A DNA stretch of 64,000 nucleotides from VAZQ01 sp963725185 (GTDB lineage Bacteria; Pseudomonadota; Alphaproteobacteria; Rhizobiales; Xanthobacteraceae): positions 2,976,001 through 3,040,000 of the forward strand of contig CAVRXO010000006.1 in the NCBI GenBank assembly GCA_963725185.1, written 5' to 3'. Positions 11,390-20,183 of the stretch are shown one piece after another (the stretch's first letter is position 1; the number at the start of each line of letters is the position of its first letter). The notes below the pieces were generated by a model. The model was given only the letters and a program-made list of their open reading frames with translations. It was not told where the DNA came from and made no database searches. The translations under genes and the position numbers were made by a program.

Positions 11390-12376
11390 ATGTCGGTTCA
11401 GGCAGATATCGCGGCCGCTGGTCCATTCGGCGCCCCGCCGCCCAGCAAATACGATCGGCTCATCGCCAAGGCCAAGGAGGTGCCGGCCGCCACCACCGTG
11501 GTGGTTCATCCATGCGACGAGACCACGCTGCGCGGCACGACCGAAGCAGCCGCAGCCGGCATCATCGTGCCAATCCTGGTCGGGCCGGCGGCGAAGATGA
11601 ACGCGGTTGCGCGCGAACATCACCTTGATATCTCGCGTTTCAAGCTGGTCGATGCGGCGCACGGCGAGGAATCCGCCGCAAAGGGCGTCGCGTTGATCCG
11701 CGAAGGCAGCGGCGAGCTCCTGATGAAGGGAAGCCTGCACACGGACGAGCTCATGCGCGCCGTCACCTCAGGAGCGACCGGGCTGCGCACCGCGCGCCGG
11801 ATCAGTCACGTCTTTATCATGGACGTGCCGACCTATCCTGAAACCCTGCTGATCACCGACGCAGCGATCAATATCGCGCCCGACCTCGACGCCAAGCGCG
11901 ACATCGTGCAGAACGCGATTGATCTCTATGCGAAAATCGGCCACGGCATTCCGCGGGTCGCGCTGCTTTCGGCGGTCGAAACCGTCACCTCCAGCATCCC
12001 CTCCACCATCGAGGCCGCCGCCTTGTGCAAGATGGCCGACCGCGGCCAGATTACGGGTGGCGTGCTCGATGGGCCGCTTGCCTTCGACAATGCGATCGAC
12101 CCCGAAGCGGCGCGGATCAAGGGCATCAAATCGGAGGTCGCGGGTCGGGCCCAAATCCTGGTCGTGCCCGACCTCGAGGCCGGGAACATGCTGGCCAAGA
12201 ATCTCATCTTTCTTGCAAAAGCGGATGGCGCCGGGATCGTGCTCGCCGCGCGGGTTCCGATCGTTCTCAACTCACGCTCCGAATCGGTGCGCAGCCGGAT
12301 GGCGTCGTGCGCGGTCGCGGTGCTCTATGCGCATGCGCGGCGCCGCGCGATGGGCTCGGCAGTGCCGGCGGCCTGA
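11390..12376 (+). CDS. pta: Phosphate acetyltransferase (PTA/PTB family)
   Basis: A 328-residue enzyme converting acetyl-CoA (or another short acyl-CoA) and phosphate to acyl phosphate and CoA. The ATG at 11390 follows AAGGAGAG; the upstream open frame overlaps the previous gene and is not used. Family features are VVHPCDETTLRGT near the start, SGATGLRTARRISHVFIMD and the substrate-site segment GVLDGPLAFDNAI. It lacks the MaoC-like hydratase domain found in the longer bifunctional forms. It is followed 11 bp later by ackA, making a complete acetyl-phosphate pathway that yields ATP by substrate-level phosphorylation, suited to low oxygen. Confidence 0.93.
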   Translation: MSVQADIAAAGPFGAPPPSKYDRLIAKAKEVPAATTVVVHPCDETTLRGTTEAAAAGIIVPILVGPAAKMNAVAREHHLDISRFKLVDAAHGEESAAKGVALIREGSGELLMKGSLHTDELMRAVTSGATGLRTARRISHVFIMDVPTYPETLLITDAAINIAPDLDAKRDIVQNAIDLYAKIGHGIPRVALLSAVETVTSSIPSTIEAAALCKMADRGQITGGVLDGPLAFDNAIDPEAARIKGIKSEVAGRAQILVVPDLEAGNMLAKNLIFLAKADGAGIVLAARVPIVLNSRSESVRSRMASCAVAVLYAHARRRAMGSAVPAA

Positions 12377-12387
12377 GGCCTGCGACA

Positions 12388-13596
12388 ATGGACACGATCC
12401 TGGTCGTCAACGCCGGCTCCTCAAGCGTCAAGTTCCAGATCTTCGGGATCGAAGGGGGCGGTCTCAAGCGCCAGATCAAAGGCCAAGTGGACGGCATCGG
12501 AACAAGGCCACAGTTGCGGGCCAGCGATGCCAATGGATGCGCCATCATTGATCGCGCCTACGCTCAAGCGGAGGCTTCGAACGTGCCTGCCGCCTTGCAA
12601 CTCGCGGCGGACTGGCTGCGGCAGGCGCATGCCATTCAGCCGGCGGCGGTCGGGCATCGGGTCGTGCATGGCGGGCTGGACTACAACCGACCGACTCTGA
12701 TCGATCGCGACGTGCTCGACCGTCTGGACCGCTACATCTCGCTGGCGCCGCTCCATCAGCCGAACAATCTAGCGCCGATCCGCGCGCTGCTCGAGCGCTT
12801 CCCGCAATTGCCGCAGGTCGCCTGTTTCGATACCGCCTTTCATCGCGGGCACAGCGCGGTTGCGGATCATTATGCGATTCCCGAGCGCTTCCATGGCGAG
12901 GGAGTGCGCCGCTACGGATTCCATGGACTCTCCTATGAATATGTCGCGAGCCGGCTGCCGGAGCTTGCGCCCGAGATTGCACTGGGCCGCGTGATCGTCG
13001 CCCATCTCGGCAGCGGCGCCTCCATGTGCGCGCTTTCCGGCGGACGCAGCGTCGAGAGCACCCTGGGTTTTACCGCTCTCGATGGCTTGCCGATGGGGAC
13101 ACGGCCCGGCCAGCTCGATCCGGGTGTCGTGCTCTATCTGATTCAGGAAAAGGGAATGACGGCCAAAGAGGTGCAGGACCTCTTCTATCAGGAATGCGGG
13201 TTGAAGAGCCTGTCTGGGATCAGCAGCGATGTACGCGAGCTCCTGGCCAGCGCCGATTCGCGCGCCGCCTTTGCGATCGAATATTTCGTTTACCGCGTCG
13301 CGCTTTCCGCAGGAATGCTGGCGGCAGCCCTCGGCGGCCTTGATGCGTTCGTCTTCACGGCCGGGGTCGGCGAGAACTCGCCGGTTGTCCGAGAACGTAT
13401 TTCGCAGAAGCTTGAATGGCTGGGCGCCAGACTCGATCAAAACGCAAACGACTCCGGCGAGCCGCTGATTTCGCGGGAGGACAGCGCGTTAAAGCTCTAC
13501 GTGGTGCCGACCGATGAGGAGCTCATGATCGCGCGCCATACATTGGCGCTGATGCCGGCAGCTTGCATGTCCGGGAGCGCCGACGCGTTGGCATGA
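12388..13596 (+). CDS. ackA: Acetate kinase
   Basis: A 402-residue kinase that makes ATP and acetate from acetyl phosphate and ADP. It has the ASKHA-fold motifs VVNAGSSSVKFQIF at the N-terminus, GHRVVHGG, CFDTAFH, RRYGFHGLSYEYV, HLGSGASMCA, GFTALDGLPMGTRPG and VFTAGVGENSPVVRE. The real start is the ATG at 12388; the same frame is open upstream through pta. Propionate or butyrate kinase activity is possible, as specificity cannot be read here. It is coupled to pta by an 11-bp gap. Confidence 0.95.
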   Translation: MDTILVVNAGSSSVKFQIFGIEGGGLKRQIKGQVDGIGTRPQLRASDANGCAIIDRAYAQAEASNVPAALQLAADWLRQAHAIQPAAVGHRVVHGGLDYNRPTLIDRDVLDRLDRYISLAPLHQPNNLAPIRALLERFPQLPQVACFDTAFHRGHSAVADHYAIPERFHGEGVRRYGFHGLSYEYVASRLPELAPEIALGRVIVAHLGSGASMCALSGGRSVESTLGFTALDGLPMGTRPGQLDPGVVLYLIQEKGMTAKEVQDLFYQECGLKSLSGISSDVRELLASADSRAAFAIEYFVYRVALSAGMLAAALGGLDAFVFTAGVGENSPVVRERISQKLEWLGARLDQNANDSGEPLISREDSALKLYVVPTDEELMIARHTLALMPAACMSGSADALA

Positions 13597-13623
13597 AAGG
13601 CATTTCGATCTGACCGGCGGAAT

Positions 13624-13637
13624 TTGATTTATGTCAA
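13624..13637. promoter_or_regulatory. FixK/FNR-type box
   Basis: TTGATTTATGTCAA between ackA and the phasin-like gene. The expected start (about 13672) lies 13 bp before the ATG at 13685. It offers a second, internal promoter for the downstream CoA-transferase/FabI part. Confidence 0.78.
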
Positions 13638-13684
13638 ACGGCCGAGGCGGCCGCAGGCCAAGGTATCGAGAGAGGAGGGCCGCC

Positions 13685-13949
13685 ATGGTCGACGACGTTG
13701 AAAATCCTGCCGTGGGGAAACTGACGCCAGCGGATCTCCTCAAGCTTGGCAAAGAGCGAACCGACGCGATGTTGACGCTGCAGAAGGATTTGCTCGATGC
13801 CTATGAGCAAGCAATACCCGGCTCGCGCGCGTCAGAAACTGGTCGAGGATACCGGCAAAATCGTGAAAAGCATCGCGGACTTGCTGCCGAATGGATGCAG
13901 CACGAACGTGGGAGGAGCGGACCTGGAGCAAGCTGGAGCGCGGTCATGA
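13685..13949 (+). pseudogene. Small phasin-like protein, one-base frameshift
   Basis: From the ATG at 13685 the frame gives VGKLTPADLLKLGKERTDAM followed by LTLQKDLLDAYEQA, an amphipathic helix like that of phasins. After that it turns to unlikely sequence. Dropping one A at 13813-13814 moves into a frame reading QKLVEDTGKIVKSIADLLPN and ending with TGA at 13947-13949. That TGA overlaps the ATG of the next gene as ATGA, a classic coupling arrangement. I therefore infer an 87-residue protein broken by one extra base. The alternative is a genuine 149-residue fusion running to 14134. A granule-associated role beside a PhaC-like DUF3141 protein would make sense. Confidence 0.55.
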
Positions 13950-14134
13950 CATCCACCAACCGAGGCGACCCACCCGTTGAGGATGAGCGCGTGCCGCGTG
14001 ATTGGGCAAAGCTCATTTGCAAGCTGCGATGGATCGGCTTGGAAGACGAGGCGCGACGCCTGCAACTGGCCGCGCGGACGCTGACCCCTGAGGAGCGAGA
14101 CAGTGTCTCGGCCGGGCCGTTCAGCACCGACTGA
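13946..14134 (+). CDS. Small conserved protein of unknown function
   Basis: A 62-residue, highly charged protein starting MTSTNRGDPPVEDERVPRDW, with a likely helix WAKLICKLRWIGLEDEARRL and no membrane segment. The start overlaps the repaired stop of the phasin-like gene as ATGA. The same frame is open upstream, so it could be the tail of a longer product. It resembles short hypothetical proteins I associate with Bradyrhizobium stress loci, but no function is known. Confidence 0.55.
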   Translation: MTSTNRGDPPVEDERVPRDWAKLICKLRWIGLEDEARRLQLAARTLTPEERDSVSAGPFSTD

Positions 14135-14209
14135 GTTGAAAGAGCTTTCGTGTCGAGGGCCGCGATTGTCAAGAAATGGTCGTGATTGACTTTTGAAACG
14201 GTCGAGCAG

Positions 14210-14857
14210 ATGCGTACCCTTTCTTTGGAAGAATCGGTTGCCATGATCCCCGACGGCGCAAGCCTGATGATCGGAGGGTTCATGTCGGTCGGCACGCCGA
14301 AGCGGGTGGTTGACGAGATCGTGCGGCAAGGCAAGCGCGATCTCACGGTCATTGCCAACGACACGGCGATGCCGGACAAAGGAATCGGCAAGCTCATCAC
14401 CGCCAAGCGTTTGCGGAAGGTGATCGCGAGCCATATTGGCCTTAACCCGGAAACGCAGCGGCAGATGATGGCGGACGAGCTTGAAGTAGAGCTCGTGCCG
14501 CAGGGCACGCTCATCGAGCGCATCCGTGCGGGCGGTTACGGGCTGGGCGGCATTCTTACGCCGACCGGTATCGGCACCTCCGCCGAAGCTGGCAAGCAGC
14601 GCGTCAAGGTCAATTGCAGGGATTATCTCATCGAGGTCGCGCTTCGCGCCGACTTCGCCCTGGTGCAGGCGTTCCTGGCCGATTATCTCGGCAATCTGAG
14701 CTACGCGCTCACCGCCCGCAATTTCAATCCGGTCATCGCAATGGCGGCCGACACGGTGATTGCCTGTGCCGAGCACGTCGTTCCTGTTGGCGTGATTGCA
14801 CCCGATCACGTGCAGACGCCGGCGCCCGTGGTCGACTATCTTGTCGCCAATTCGTGA
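14210..14857 (+). CDS. CoA-transferase subunit alpha (AtoD/ScoA-like)
   Basis: A 215-residue subunit of a family I 3-oxoacid/acetate CoA-transferase, which moves CoA between acetate, acetoacetate or succinate. Family markers are IPDGASLMIGGFMSVGTP near the N-terminus and GGILTPTGIGTSAEAGK. I chose the ATG at 14210 because the family usually starts just before this motif; a TTG at 14186 is in frame and possible. The beta subunit starts 7 bp after the stop, so the pair is coupled. Confidence 0.9.
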   Translation: MRTLSLEESVAMIPDGASLMIGGFMSVGTPKRVVDEIVRQGKRDLTVIANDTAMPDKGIGKLITAKRLRKVIASHIGLNPETQRQMMADELEVELVPQGTLIERIRAGGYGLGGILTPTGIGTSAEAGKQRVKVNCRDYLIEVALRADFALVQAFLADYLGNLSYALTARNFNPVIAMAADTVIACAEHVVPVGVIAPDHVQTPAPVVDYLVANS

Positions 14858-14864
14858 GCCCGGG

Positions 14865-15515
14865 ATGGAACCGCAAGAGATCATCGCGCGCCGGATCGCC
14901 AGAGAGCTGGCGCCGGGCACGCTGGTCAATCTCGGTATCGGGATTCCGACCTTGGTCGCGAATTACCTTCCTCCAGGCATGCAGGTCTTCTTTCAATCCG
15001 AAAATGGCTTGATCGGCACCGGGTCGCCACCGGAGGAAGGGATGGCGCATCCGATGCTTACCGACGCCGCCGGCCGTCCCGTGACGGCGCTGCCCGGCGC
15101 CAGCATATTCGACAGCGCCATGTCGTTTGGCCTCATTCGCGGAGGTCATCTTGATTTGACGGTGCTGGGCGGCCTGCAGGTCGATCAGCGCGGCCGCTTG
15201 GCCAACTGGATGATCCCCAAGAGGATGGTGCCCGGGATGGGCGGCGCGATGGATCTCGTCTCCGGCGCCAAGCGCGTGATCGTGGCGATGCAGCATTCCG
15301 CCAAGGGCGCATCGAAGATCGTCAAGGAATGCACCCTTCCGCTCACCTCGACCCGCCCGGTGGACTTGGTTGTCACGGAACTTGCCGTGATCGCGTTCCA
15401 CGATGGCTGCGCCACTCTCTTGGAGACCGGGCCCGAAATATCCGTCGCTCAGGTCGTCGCTGCAACACAAGCCGAGCTGGTCATCCCGAACCAAGTCCCG
15501 GGAATGCAGATCTAA
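14865..15515 (+). CDS. CoA-transferase subunit beta (AtoA/ScoB-like)
   Basis: A 216-residue catalytic subunit. The nucleophilic glutamate is Glu46 in VFFQSENGLIGTG, and GIGIPTLVANYLP and GGAMDLVSGAKRVIV are standard. The open frame extends upstream into the alpha gene, but the ATG at 14865 fits the family start. With alpha it can activate short-chain acids or release acetate while conserving the thioester bond. Next to pta, ackA and the PhaC-like protein this points to acetyl-CoA/acetoacetyl-CoA balancing (inference). Confidence 0.92.
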   Translation: MEPQEIIARRIARELAPGTLVNLGIGIPTLVANYLPPGMQVFFQSENGLIGTGSPPEEGMAHPMLTDAAGRPVTALPGASIFDSAMSFGLIRGGHLDLTVLGGLQVDQRGRLANWMIPKRMVPGMGGAMDLVSGAKRVIVAMQHSAKGASKIVKECTLPLTSTRPVDLVVTELAVIAFHDGCATLLETGPEISVAQVVAATQAELVIPNQVPGMQI

Positions 15516-15555
15516 GCCGCCGGGATAGAAGCGCTTTACAGAAGGGAAAGCTCCC

Positions 15556-16338
15556 ATGATTCCGGTTGCAAAGGTCAAGCTGCTGGAGGGCAAGCGAGGG
15601 CTCGTTGTCGGCATCGCCAATGAGCAGTCGATCGCCTGGGGTTGCGCCAAGGCCTTTCGAGCGCTTGGCGCCGAGCTGGCGGTCAGCTACCTCAACGACA
15701 AAGCCAAGAAATATGTCGAGCCGCTCGCACGCGAGCTCGAGGCCCCGATCTTCATGCCGCTTGACGTACGCGCGTCCGGACAGATGGAAGCGGTCTTCGA
15801 GCGTATCGCCGAGACCTGGGGCAAGCTCGATTTCGTCCTTCACTCGATCGCCTTTTCGCCCAAGGACACGCTCCAAGGGAGGGTGGTCGATGTTCCGCGC
15901 GAGGGCTTCCTGACCACCATGGAGGTCTCCTGCTGGTCGTTCATGCGCATGGCGCATTTGGCCGAGCCTTTGATGAGCGAGGGCGGGACGCTGTTCACGA
16001 TGTCGTATTATGGCAGCCAGATTGTCGTGCAGAACTACAACGTCATGGGTATCGCCAAGGCAGCGCTGGAAAGCGCGGTCCGCTACATGGCCGCCGAGCT
16101 CGGCCCAAAGGGCATCCGCGTGCACGCAATCTCGCCCGGACCGCTCTCGACCAGGGCCGCCTCCGGGATCCCGGAATTCGACGAACTTCTCGAGAAGGCG
16201 AGAGCGAAGGCGCCTGCGCGCAGCCTTGTGAGCATCGAGGATGTCGGCATCGCCACCGCTTTTTTGGCGCATGACGCGGCTCGCCTGATCACCGGCGAGA
16301 CCCTCTACGTTGACGGGGGCTACCACATTATCGATTAG
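15556..16338 (+). CDS. fabI: Enoyl-[acyl-carrier-protein] reductase, FabI type
   Basis: A 260-residue short-chain dehydrogenase that reduces enoyl-ACP with NADH in the last step of fatty-acid elongation. The nucleotide-binding start GKRGLVVGIANEQSIAWG and the catalytic set Tyr151, Tyr161 and Lys168 (Y-x6-K in YNVMGIAKAALES) are those of FabI. Such genomes normally have another FabI for housekeeping, so this copy may be a condition-specific paralogue, acting as an electron sink under low oxygen (inference). The ATG at 15556 follows GAAGGGAAAGC, 40 bp after the CoA-transferase stop. Confidence 0.92.
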   Translation: MIPVAKVKLLEGKRGLVVGIANEQSIAWGCAKAFRALGAELAVSYLNDKAKKYVEPLARELEAPIFMPLDVRASGQMEAVFERIAETWGKLDFVLHSIAFSPKDTLQGRVVDVPREGFLTTMEVSCWSFMRMAHLAEPLMSEGGTLFTMSYYGSQIVVQNYNVMGIAKAALESAVRYMAAELGPKGIRVHAISPGPLSTRAASGIPEFDELLEKARAKAPARSLVSIEDVGIATAFLAHDAARLITGETLYVDGGYHIID

Positions 16339-16422
16339 CCGGCGGCGGAAACGCTGTGGCGCCGGCGACAGGAGTGCCACCTCACCCGGCGCGTTCGACG
16401 CGAGGCGGGCGAGCATCAAGGG

Positions 16423-18129
16423 ATGCGAATGACGGATTCGACGCGACGCCGGAGTGATTTGGCCGCGTTCGGGTGGTTTCCGCCAGCCCGTTGGTTGGGT
16501 GGATACCGGGCCGACTGGCTCCCGGGCGATATCGTTGCCGGCGTGACACTGGCCGCCTACGCGATCCCGGTTTCTCTGGCCTATGCTGGTCTCGCAGGTC
16601 TGCCGCCGCAAGTCGGCATTTACGGATACCTGCTGGGAGGACTGGGCTACGCCCTGCTCGGATCCTCGCGTCAGCTCGCAGTCGGGCCCACATCCGCGAT
16701 TTCGCTTATGATTGCCGGAACAGTTGGGGCAATGGCCGAAGGGGACGCCCAACGTTTCGCGCAAATTGCAAGTCTTGCAGCCTTCACGGTGGCTGCGCTT
16801 TGCCTTTTTGCCTGGCTATTCCGGCTGAGCTTGCTGGTCAAATTGATCAGCGACAGTATTCTGGTCGGCTTCAAGATCGGCGCGGGCTTGACCATTGCGA
16901 TGACCCAATTGCCGAGCCTCTTTGGCGTGCCGGGCGGCGGTCACAATTTCTTCGAGCGGGCATACCTATTGGCCGGCCAGCTGGTCCATACGCATTATCT
17001 CGTGCTTGCGGTTGGCTGCGTCGCAATCGTGCTGCTTTTGCTCGGGGAGCGATTGTTCCCAGGCAAACCGGTGGCGCTTGCGGTCGTCGTCCTGTCGATT
17101 GCGGCGGCGACCGCGTTTGGACTCCCGGCGCTTGGCGTGCCGACGACAGGGAAAATTCCGGTGGGCTTACCCACCTTGGCGGGCCCGGCCCTCAGGCTAC
17201 GGGACGTCGAGGGTATCGTTCCATTGGCAGCCGGTTGTCTGCTGCTCGCCTATATCGAGGGCGTATCTGCCGCCCGTACCTTTGCGGCAAAGCATGGCTA
17301 TGCATTGGACACGCGGCAGGAGTTTCTCGGGCTCGGCGCCGCCAATCTCGCGGCCGCCATGGGACAGGGCTATCCGGTGGCGGGCGGCCTGTCGCAATCG
17401 GCGGTCAACGATAAAGCCGGCGCGCGCACCCCGCTCGCTCTTGTCTTCGCCTCCATTACGCTCGCATTGTGCCTGCTCTTCCTGACCGGCTTCCTGGAAA
17501 ATCTGCCAAAGGCTGTCCTGGCCGCGGTGGTCCTGACCGCGATCCTGGGATTGTTCGACTTTCCGGCGGTGCTTCACATGTGGCGCGTGAGCCGGCTGGA
17601 TTTCTACGCCGCGACAACTGCCATCGCGGGGGTGCTGCTTCTGGGAATACTTCAAGGTATCCTGCTTGCGGCATTGGTCTCCGTCTTGTTGCTGCTGGCC
17701 TGGTCGTCACGCGTGCGTGTGGCCTTTCTCGGCCGTGTCCCCGGTGCCAACACCTATTCAGATTTGGCTCGACATCCGGAAAACGAAGTGCTGCGCGGCG
17801 TGATCGCATTTCGTCCCGAAGCCTCGGTGATCTACGTCAACGCGGACGCCGTCCTGGAATCGGTCTTGATTCGCATTCGCGCAGCCGATGCCCGGGGCAT
17901 CCACATGGTCGTCTGCGATCTCTCGGCCGCGCCGTATCTCGACCTCGCGGGCACTCGCATGCTGCACGTACTGCACGGCGAGCTTACCAGCCGGGGGATC
18001 GCGCTCCGCATCGTCGGTGCCCGTGGAGCGGTGCGAGACCTGTTGCGAGCCGACGGCATCGAGCAGAAAGTAGGTCAAATCAATCGTGCTGTGACACTCG
18101 TCAGCCTGCTCGCCGGCAGTGCCGCGTAG
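16423..18129 (+). CDS. SulP family anion transporter with STAS domain
   Basis: A 568-residue inner-membrane protein. The first 420 residues hold about 12 hydrophobic helices with the SulP motif AGVTLAAYAIPVSLAYAGLA. The C-terminal 130 residues are a STAS domain containing VVCDLSAAPYLDLAGTRML, in which Asp and Ser/Thr positions match the anti-sigma-antagonist fold. SulP members carry sulfate, bicarbonate, chloride or C4-dicarboxylates; the substrate here is not readable. It follows fabI by 84 bp on the same strand and may be the last gene of the operon. The ATG at 16429 is an alternative start. Confidence 0.9.
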   Translation: MRMTDSTRRRSDLAAFGWFPPARWLGGYRADWLPGDIVAGVTLAAYAIPVSLAYAGLAGLPPQVGIYGYLLGGLGYALLGSSRQLAVGPTSAISLMIAGTVGAMAEGDAQRFAQIASLAAFTVAALCLFAWLFRLSLLVKLISDSILVGFKIGAGLTIAMTQLPSLFGVPGGGHNFFERAYLLAGQLVHTHYLVLAVGCVAIVLLLLGERLFPGKPVALAVVVLSIAAATAFGLPALGVPTTGKIPVGLPTLAGPALRLRDVEGIVPLAAGCLLLAYIEGVSAARTFAAKHGYALDTRQEFLGLGAANLAAAMGQGYPVAGGLSQSAVNDKAGARTPLALVFASITLALCLLFLTGFLENLPKAVLAAVVLTAILGLFDFPAVLHMWRVSRLDFYAATTAIAGVLLLGILQGILLAALVSVLLLLAWSSRVRVAFLGRVPGANTYSDLARHPENEVLRGVIAFRPEASVIYVNADAVLESVLIRIRAADARGIHMVVCDLSAAPYLDLAGTRMLHVLHGELTSRGIALRIVGARGAVRDLLRADGIEQKVGQINRAVTLVSLLAGSAA

Positions 18130-18160
18130 GATAAGTGGGTCTTGCCCAGCCACACCGCCT

Positions 18161-18174
18161 TTGATGTAGATCAA
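18161..18174. promoter_or_regulatory. FixK/FNR-type box (consensus match)
   Basis: TTGATGTAGATCAA, a full match to the FNR consensus half-sites. It overlaps the approach to an ATG at 18177, so that ATG is unlikely to be the true start of the next gene. Confidence 0.85.
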
Positions 18175-18260
18175 CAATGACAAGCGCACATCCCATATTG
18201 TTGGCAATGGGGGTACCGATATCAGAACAGTGCGCGCATCAAATCCAAGCCAGCTGTGCA

Positions 18261-18923
18261 ATGTCAGAAGCTCCGGTTGAGTCGCTCAAGACAGTGCTCG
18301 ATCCGATGGAGCGAATCTCGGAAGTCCTGTTCGGCACGATCATGGCTCTCACATTTACCTGCACCCTGGGCATTGCAACAGCGGACACTATCACGATTCA
18401 GGCAATGCTGATCGGCGCGCTCGGCTGCAATCTGGCCTGGGGAATCATTGACGCCGGCGTTTATCTGTTGACCAACGTCAACAATCAGGCACGCAAGCTC
18501 ATGACGCTGCGTGCAATGCGGGAAGCGCCGGATCTCGATGCCGCGCAGCGCATTATCGCGGACGCGTTGCCGCCACTGTTGGTGCCGATCGTGCCAACCG
18601 AGCAGCTGGAATTGATGCGCCAGCGATTGCGCGCGCTGCCCGAGCAGCCGCAGCGGCCTCGACTGACGAAGCGTGATTGGATCGGAGCGCTGGATATTTG
18701 CGCCCTCAGCTTCCTGTCGGTTTTCCCGATCGCAATTCCATTCATATTCATGAGCGACGTCAGGTGGGCCCTGCGGGCCTCCAACGCCATCGCCACCCTA
18801 ATGCTGTTCGCCTGCGGCTATGCGTTCGGACTTCGCGGCGGCCTGCGACCCTGGGCGACCGGCCTCTCGATGGTCGCCATCGGCGGAACGTTTGTGGCTG
18901 TTGCGATAGCTCTCGGAGGATGA
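18261..18923 (+). CDS. VIT1/CCC1-like integral membrane protein
   Basis: A 220-residue protein starting MSEAPVESLKTVLDPMERIS. It has about five hydrophobic helices in two groups (residues 26-75 and 155-215) and the segment LIGALGCNLAWGIIDAGVYL, reminiscent of the VIT/CCC1 iron/manganese transporter family. The open frame begins at 18177, but the FixK-type box at 18161-18174 would place the transcript start near 18209, so I use the ATG at 18261. Metal transport is a family-level guess; the charged metal-binding residues of true VIT proteins are not obvious. Confidence 0.72.
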   Translation: MSEAPVESLKTVLDPMERISEVLFGTIMALTFTCTLGIATADTITIQAMLIGALGCNLAWGIIDAGVYLLTNVNNQARKLMTLRAMREAPDLDAAQRIIADALPPLLVPIVPTEQLELMRQRLRALPEQPQRPRLTKRDWIGALDICALSFLSVFPIAIPFIFMSDVRWALRASNAIATLMLFACGYAFGLRGGLRPWATGLSMVAIGGTFVAVAIALGG

Positions 18924-18967
18924 ATATCGACTGCCGCCGTGCGTGAGTCCGGATGGTTCAGGGTTTT

Positions 18968-18981
18968 TGATGTAGATCAAC
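18968..18981. promoter_or_regulatory. FixK/FNR-type box (consensus match)
   Basis: TTGATGTAGATCAA, identical to the box at 18161. The expected start (about 19016) is 36 bp before the ATG of the C39-like peptidase gene, with an AGGAGG ribosome site between. Confidence 0.87.
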
Positions 18982-19051
18982 AATTCCGCGGAGAGCCCTC
19001 TTAGTTTCTACGCAGCATCGGAGGCGGCAGGAAACGCCGCAGGAGGTGGCC

Positions 19052-20140
19052 ATGGAGCAATTTCGTTTATTGAAGAGAACTCGTCAAGTCACGGAATACT
19101 CCTGCGGCGCGTCAGCCCTTCAATCGGTGCTGCAGTACTGGGGCAAGGATGTGGACGAGAGCGAGCTGATGAAGCTCTTGCGCACCAATCCCGAGGTCGG
19201 TACCTATCCGGAGGACATCGTTTCCGGTGCCCGCGCGCTGGGGTTCGAGGCGCATGTCAAGGAGAACCTCACGCTGGACGAGGTCGATAAGTTCACCGCC
19301 AGTGGCAATCCCATGATCGCGCTCGCCCAGGTCTGGAGGAGCCAAAGCAGTTCCGCTCCGTCGGCGGAGGAGGACTGGGACAATGGTCACTACATCGTCG
19401 TCTTGGGCGTCGATCCGTATTTCGTCTACTTCCAAGACCCGTATGTACGGATGAGCAAGGCGTTCGTGCCGCGGAAGATGTTCGAGGCGCATTGGCACCA
19501 GGTCATGGGCGGTGACCGCAAGACCAATCCGAAATTGATACATCTGGGGATCTTCGTTCGTGGGCATAAGCCGGCCGAGCGCAAGACTGCCGGCGAGGTG
19601 GATATATCATCCATCAATTTTCGAAAAATGGGCTCGCTGAACCTGATGATCATCCAGTTTCGTGGTTTCCTGCTGCCCTACGATTTTCTCAACGAGGTGC
19701 GCGACCTCTGGAAGGATGCAACCGTCAGACCGAATGCCTTCATCTTTCTGCGCAAGGACAAGGACGGCAATATCTCCGGGATGGAAGGCGGCGGTTTGCA
19801 GCAGGACGAGGACGCGATCGCCAGCAATGCAGTGGTTGCCGCCGTCGCCGGCGGGAGCGTCGGCAGCGCCGGATCGCGCACCTCCGGGATCAAATCCGCC
19901 ATGAAAGCGGCGGCCGAGGGCGATTTCGGTCTGTCTGCCGGCGACATCCAAAGATTGGCGCGGAAGCTTCCCCCCGATCATTCGGCGATCGTCGGCCTGT
20001 TCGAGAGTGTCTGGGAGCGCAAGTTCAAAGACGTCGCCGGGAAATATGGGGGAGCGCTGATCGAACAGAGGCTCATCTCGCCGGAAGCGCTGGCCAAGGC
20101 GGCGAGCGAATTCGTCGCCGAACGCGCAGCGCCGGTCTGA
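19052..20140 (+). CDS. C39-like cysteine peptidase with C-terminal DUF1269/DUF6325-like region
   Basis: A 362-residue protein without signal peptide. The N-terminal 160 residues look like a papain-fold C39 domain: Gln12 and Cys18 in RQVTEYSCGASALQSVLQYW, His113 in NGHYIVVLGVDPYF and Asp129 in YFQDPYVRMS. C39 domains cut bacteriocin leaders at double glycine when fused to ABC exporters; no exporter is attached here. Residues 195-360 include LNLMIIQFRGFLLPYDFLNE, an Ala/Gly-rich loop and helical segments, resembling DUF1269/DUF6325 proteins (tentative). The ATG at 19052 follows AGGAGG; a GTG two codons earlier is less likely. It is first of three co-directional genes behind a consensus FixK-type box. 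Confidence 0.8.
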   Translation: MEQFRLLKRTRQVTEYSCGASALQSVLQYWGKDVDESELMKLLRTNPEVGTYPEDIVSGARALGFEAHVKENLTLDEVDKFTASGNPMIALAQVWRSQSSSAPSAEEDWDNGHYIVVLGVDPYFVYFQDPYVRMSKAFVPRKMFEAHWHQVMGGDRKTNPKLIHLGIFVRGHKPAERKTAGEVDISSINFRKMGSLNLMIIQFRGFLLPYDFLNEVRDLWKDATVRPNAFIFLRKDKDGNISGMEGGGLQQDEDAIASNAVVAAVAGGSVGSAGSRTSGIKSAMKAAAEGDFGLSAGDIQRLARKLPPDHSAIVGLFESVWERKFKDVAGKYGGALIEQRLISPEALAKAASEFVAERAAPV

Positions 20141-20183
20141 GATCGCGTCGGCCTTTGGATTCAGCCCGCCGGGAGCGCATGTC

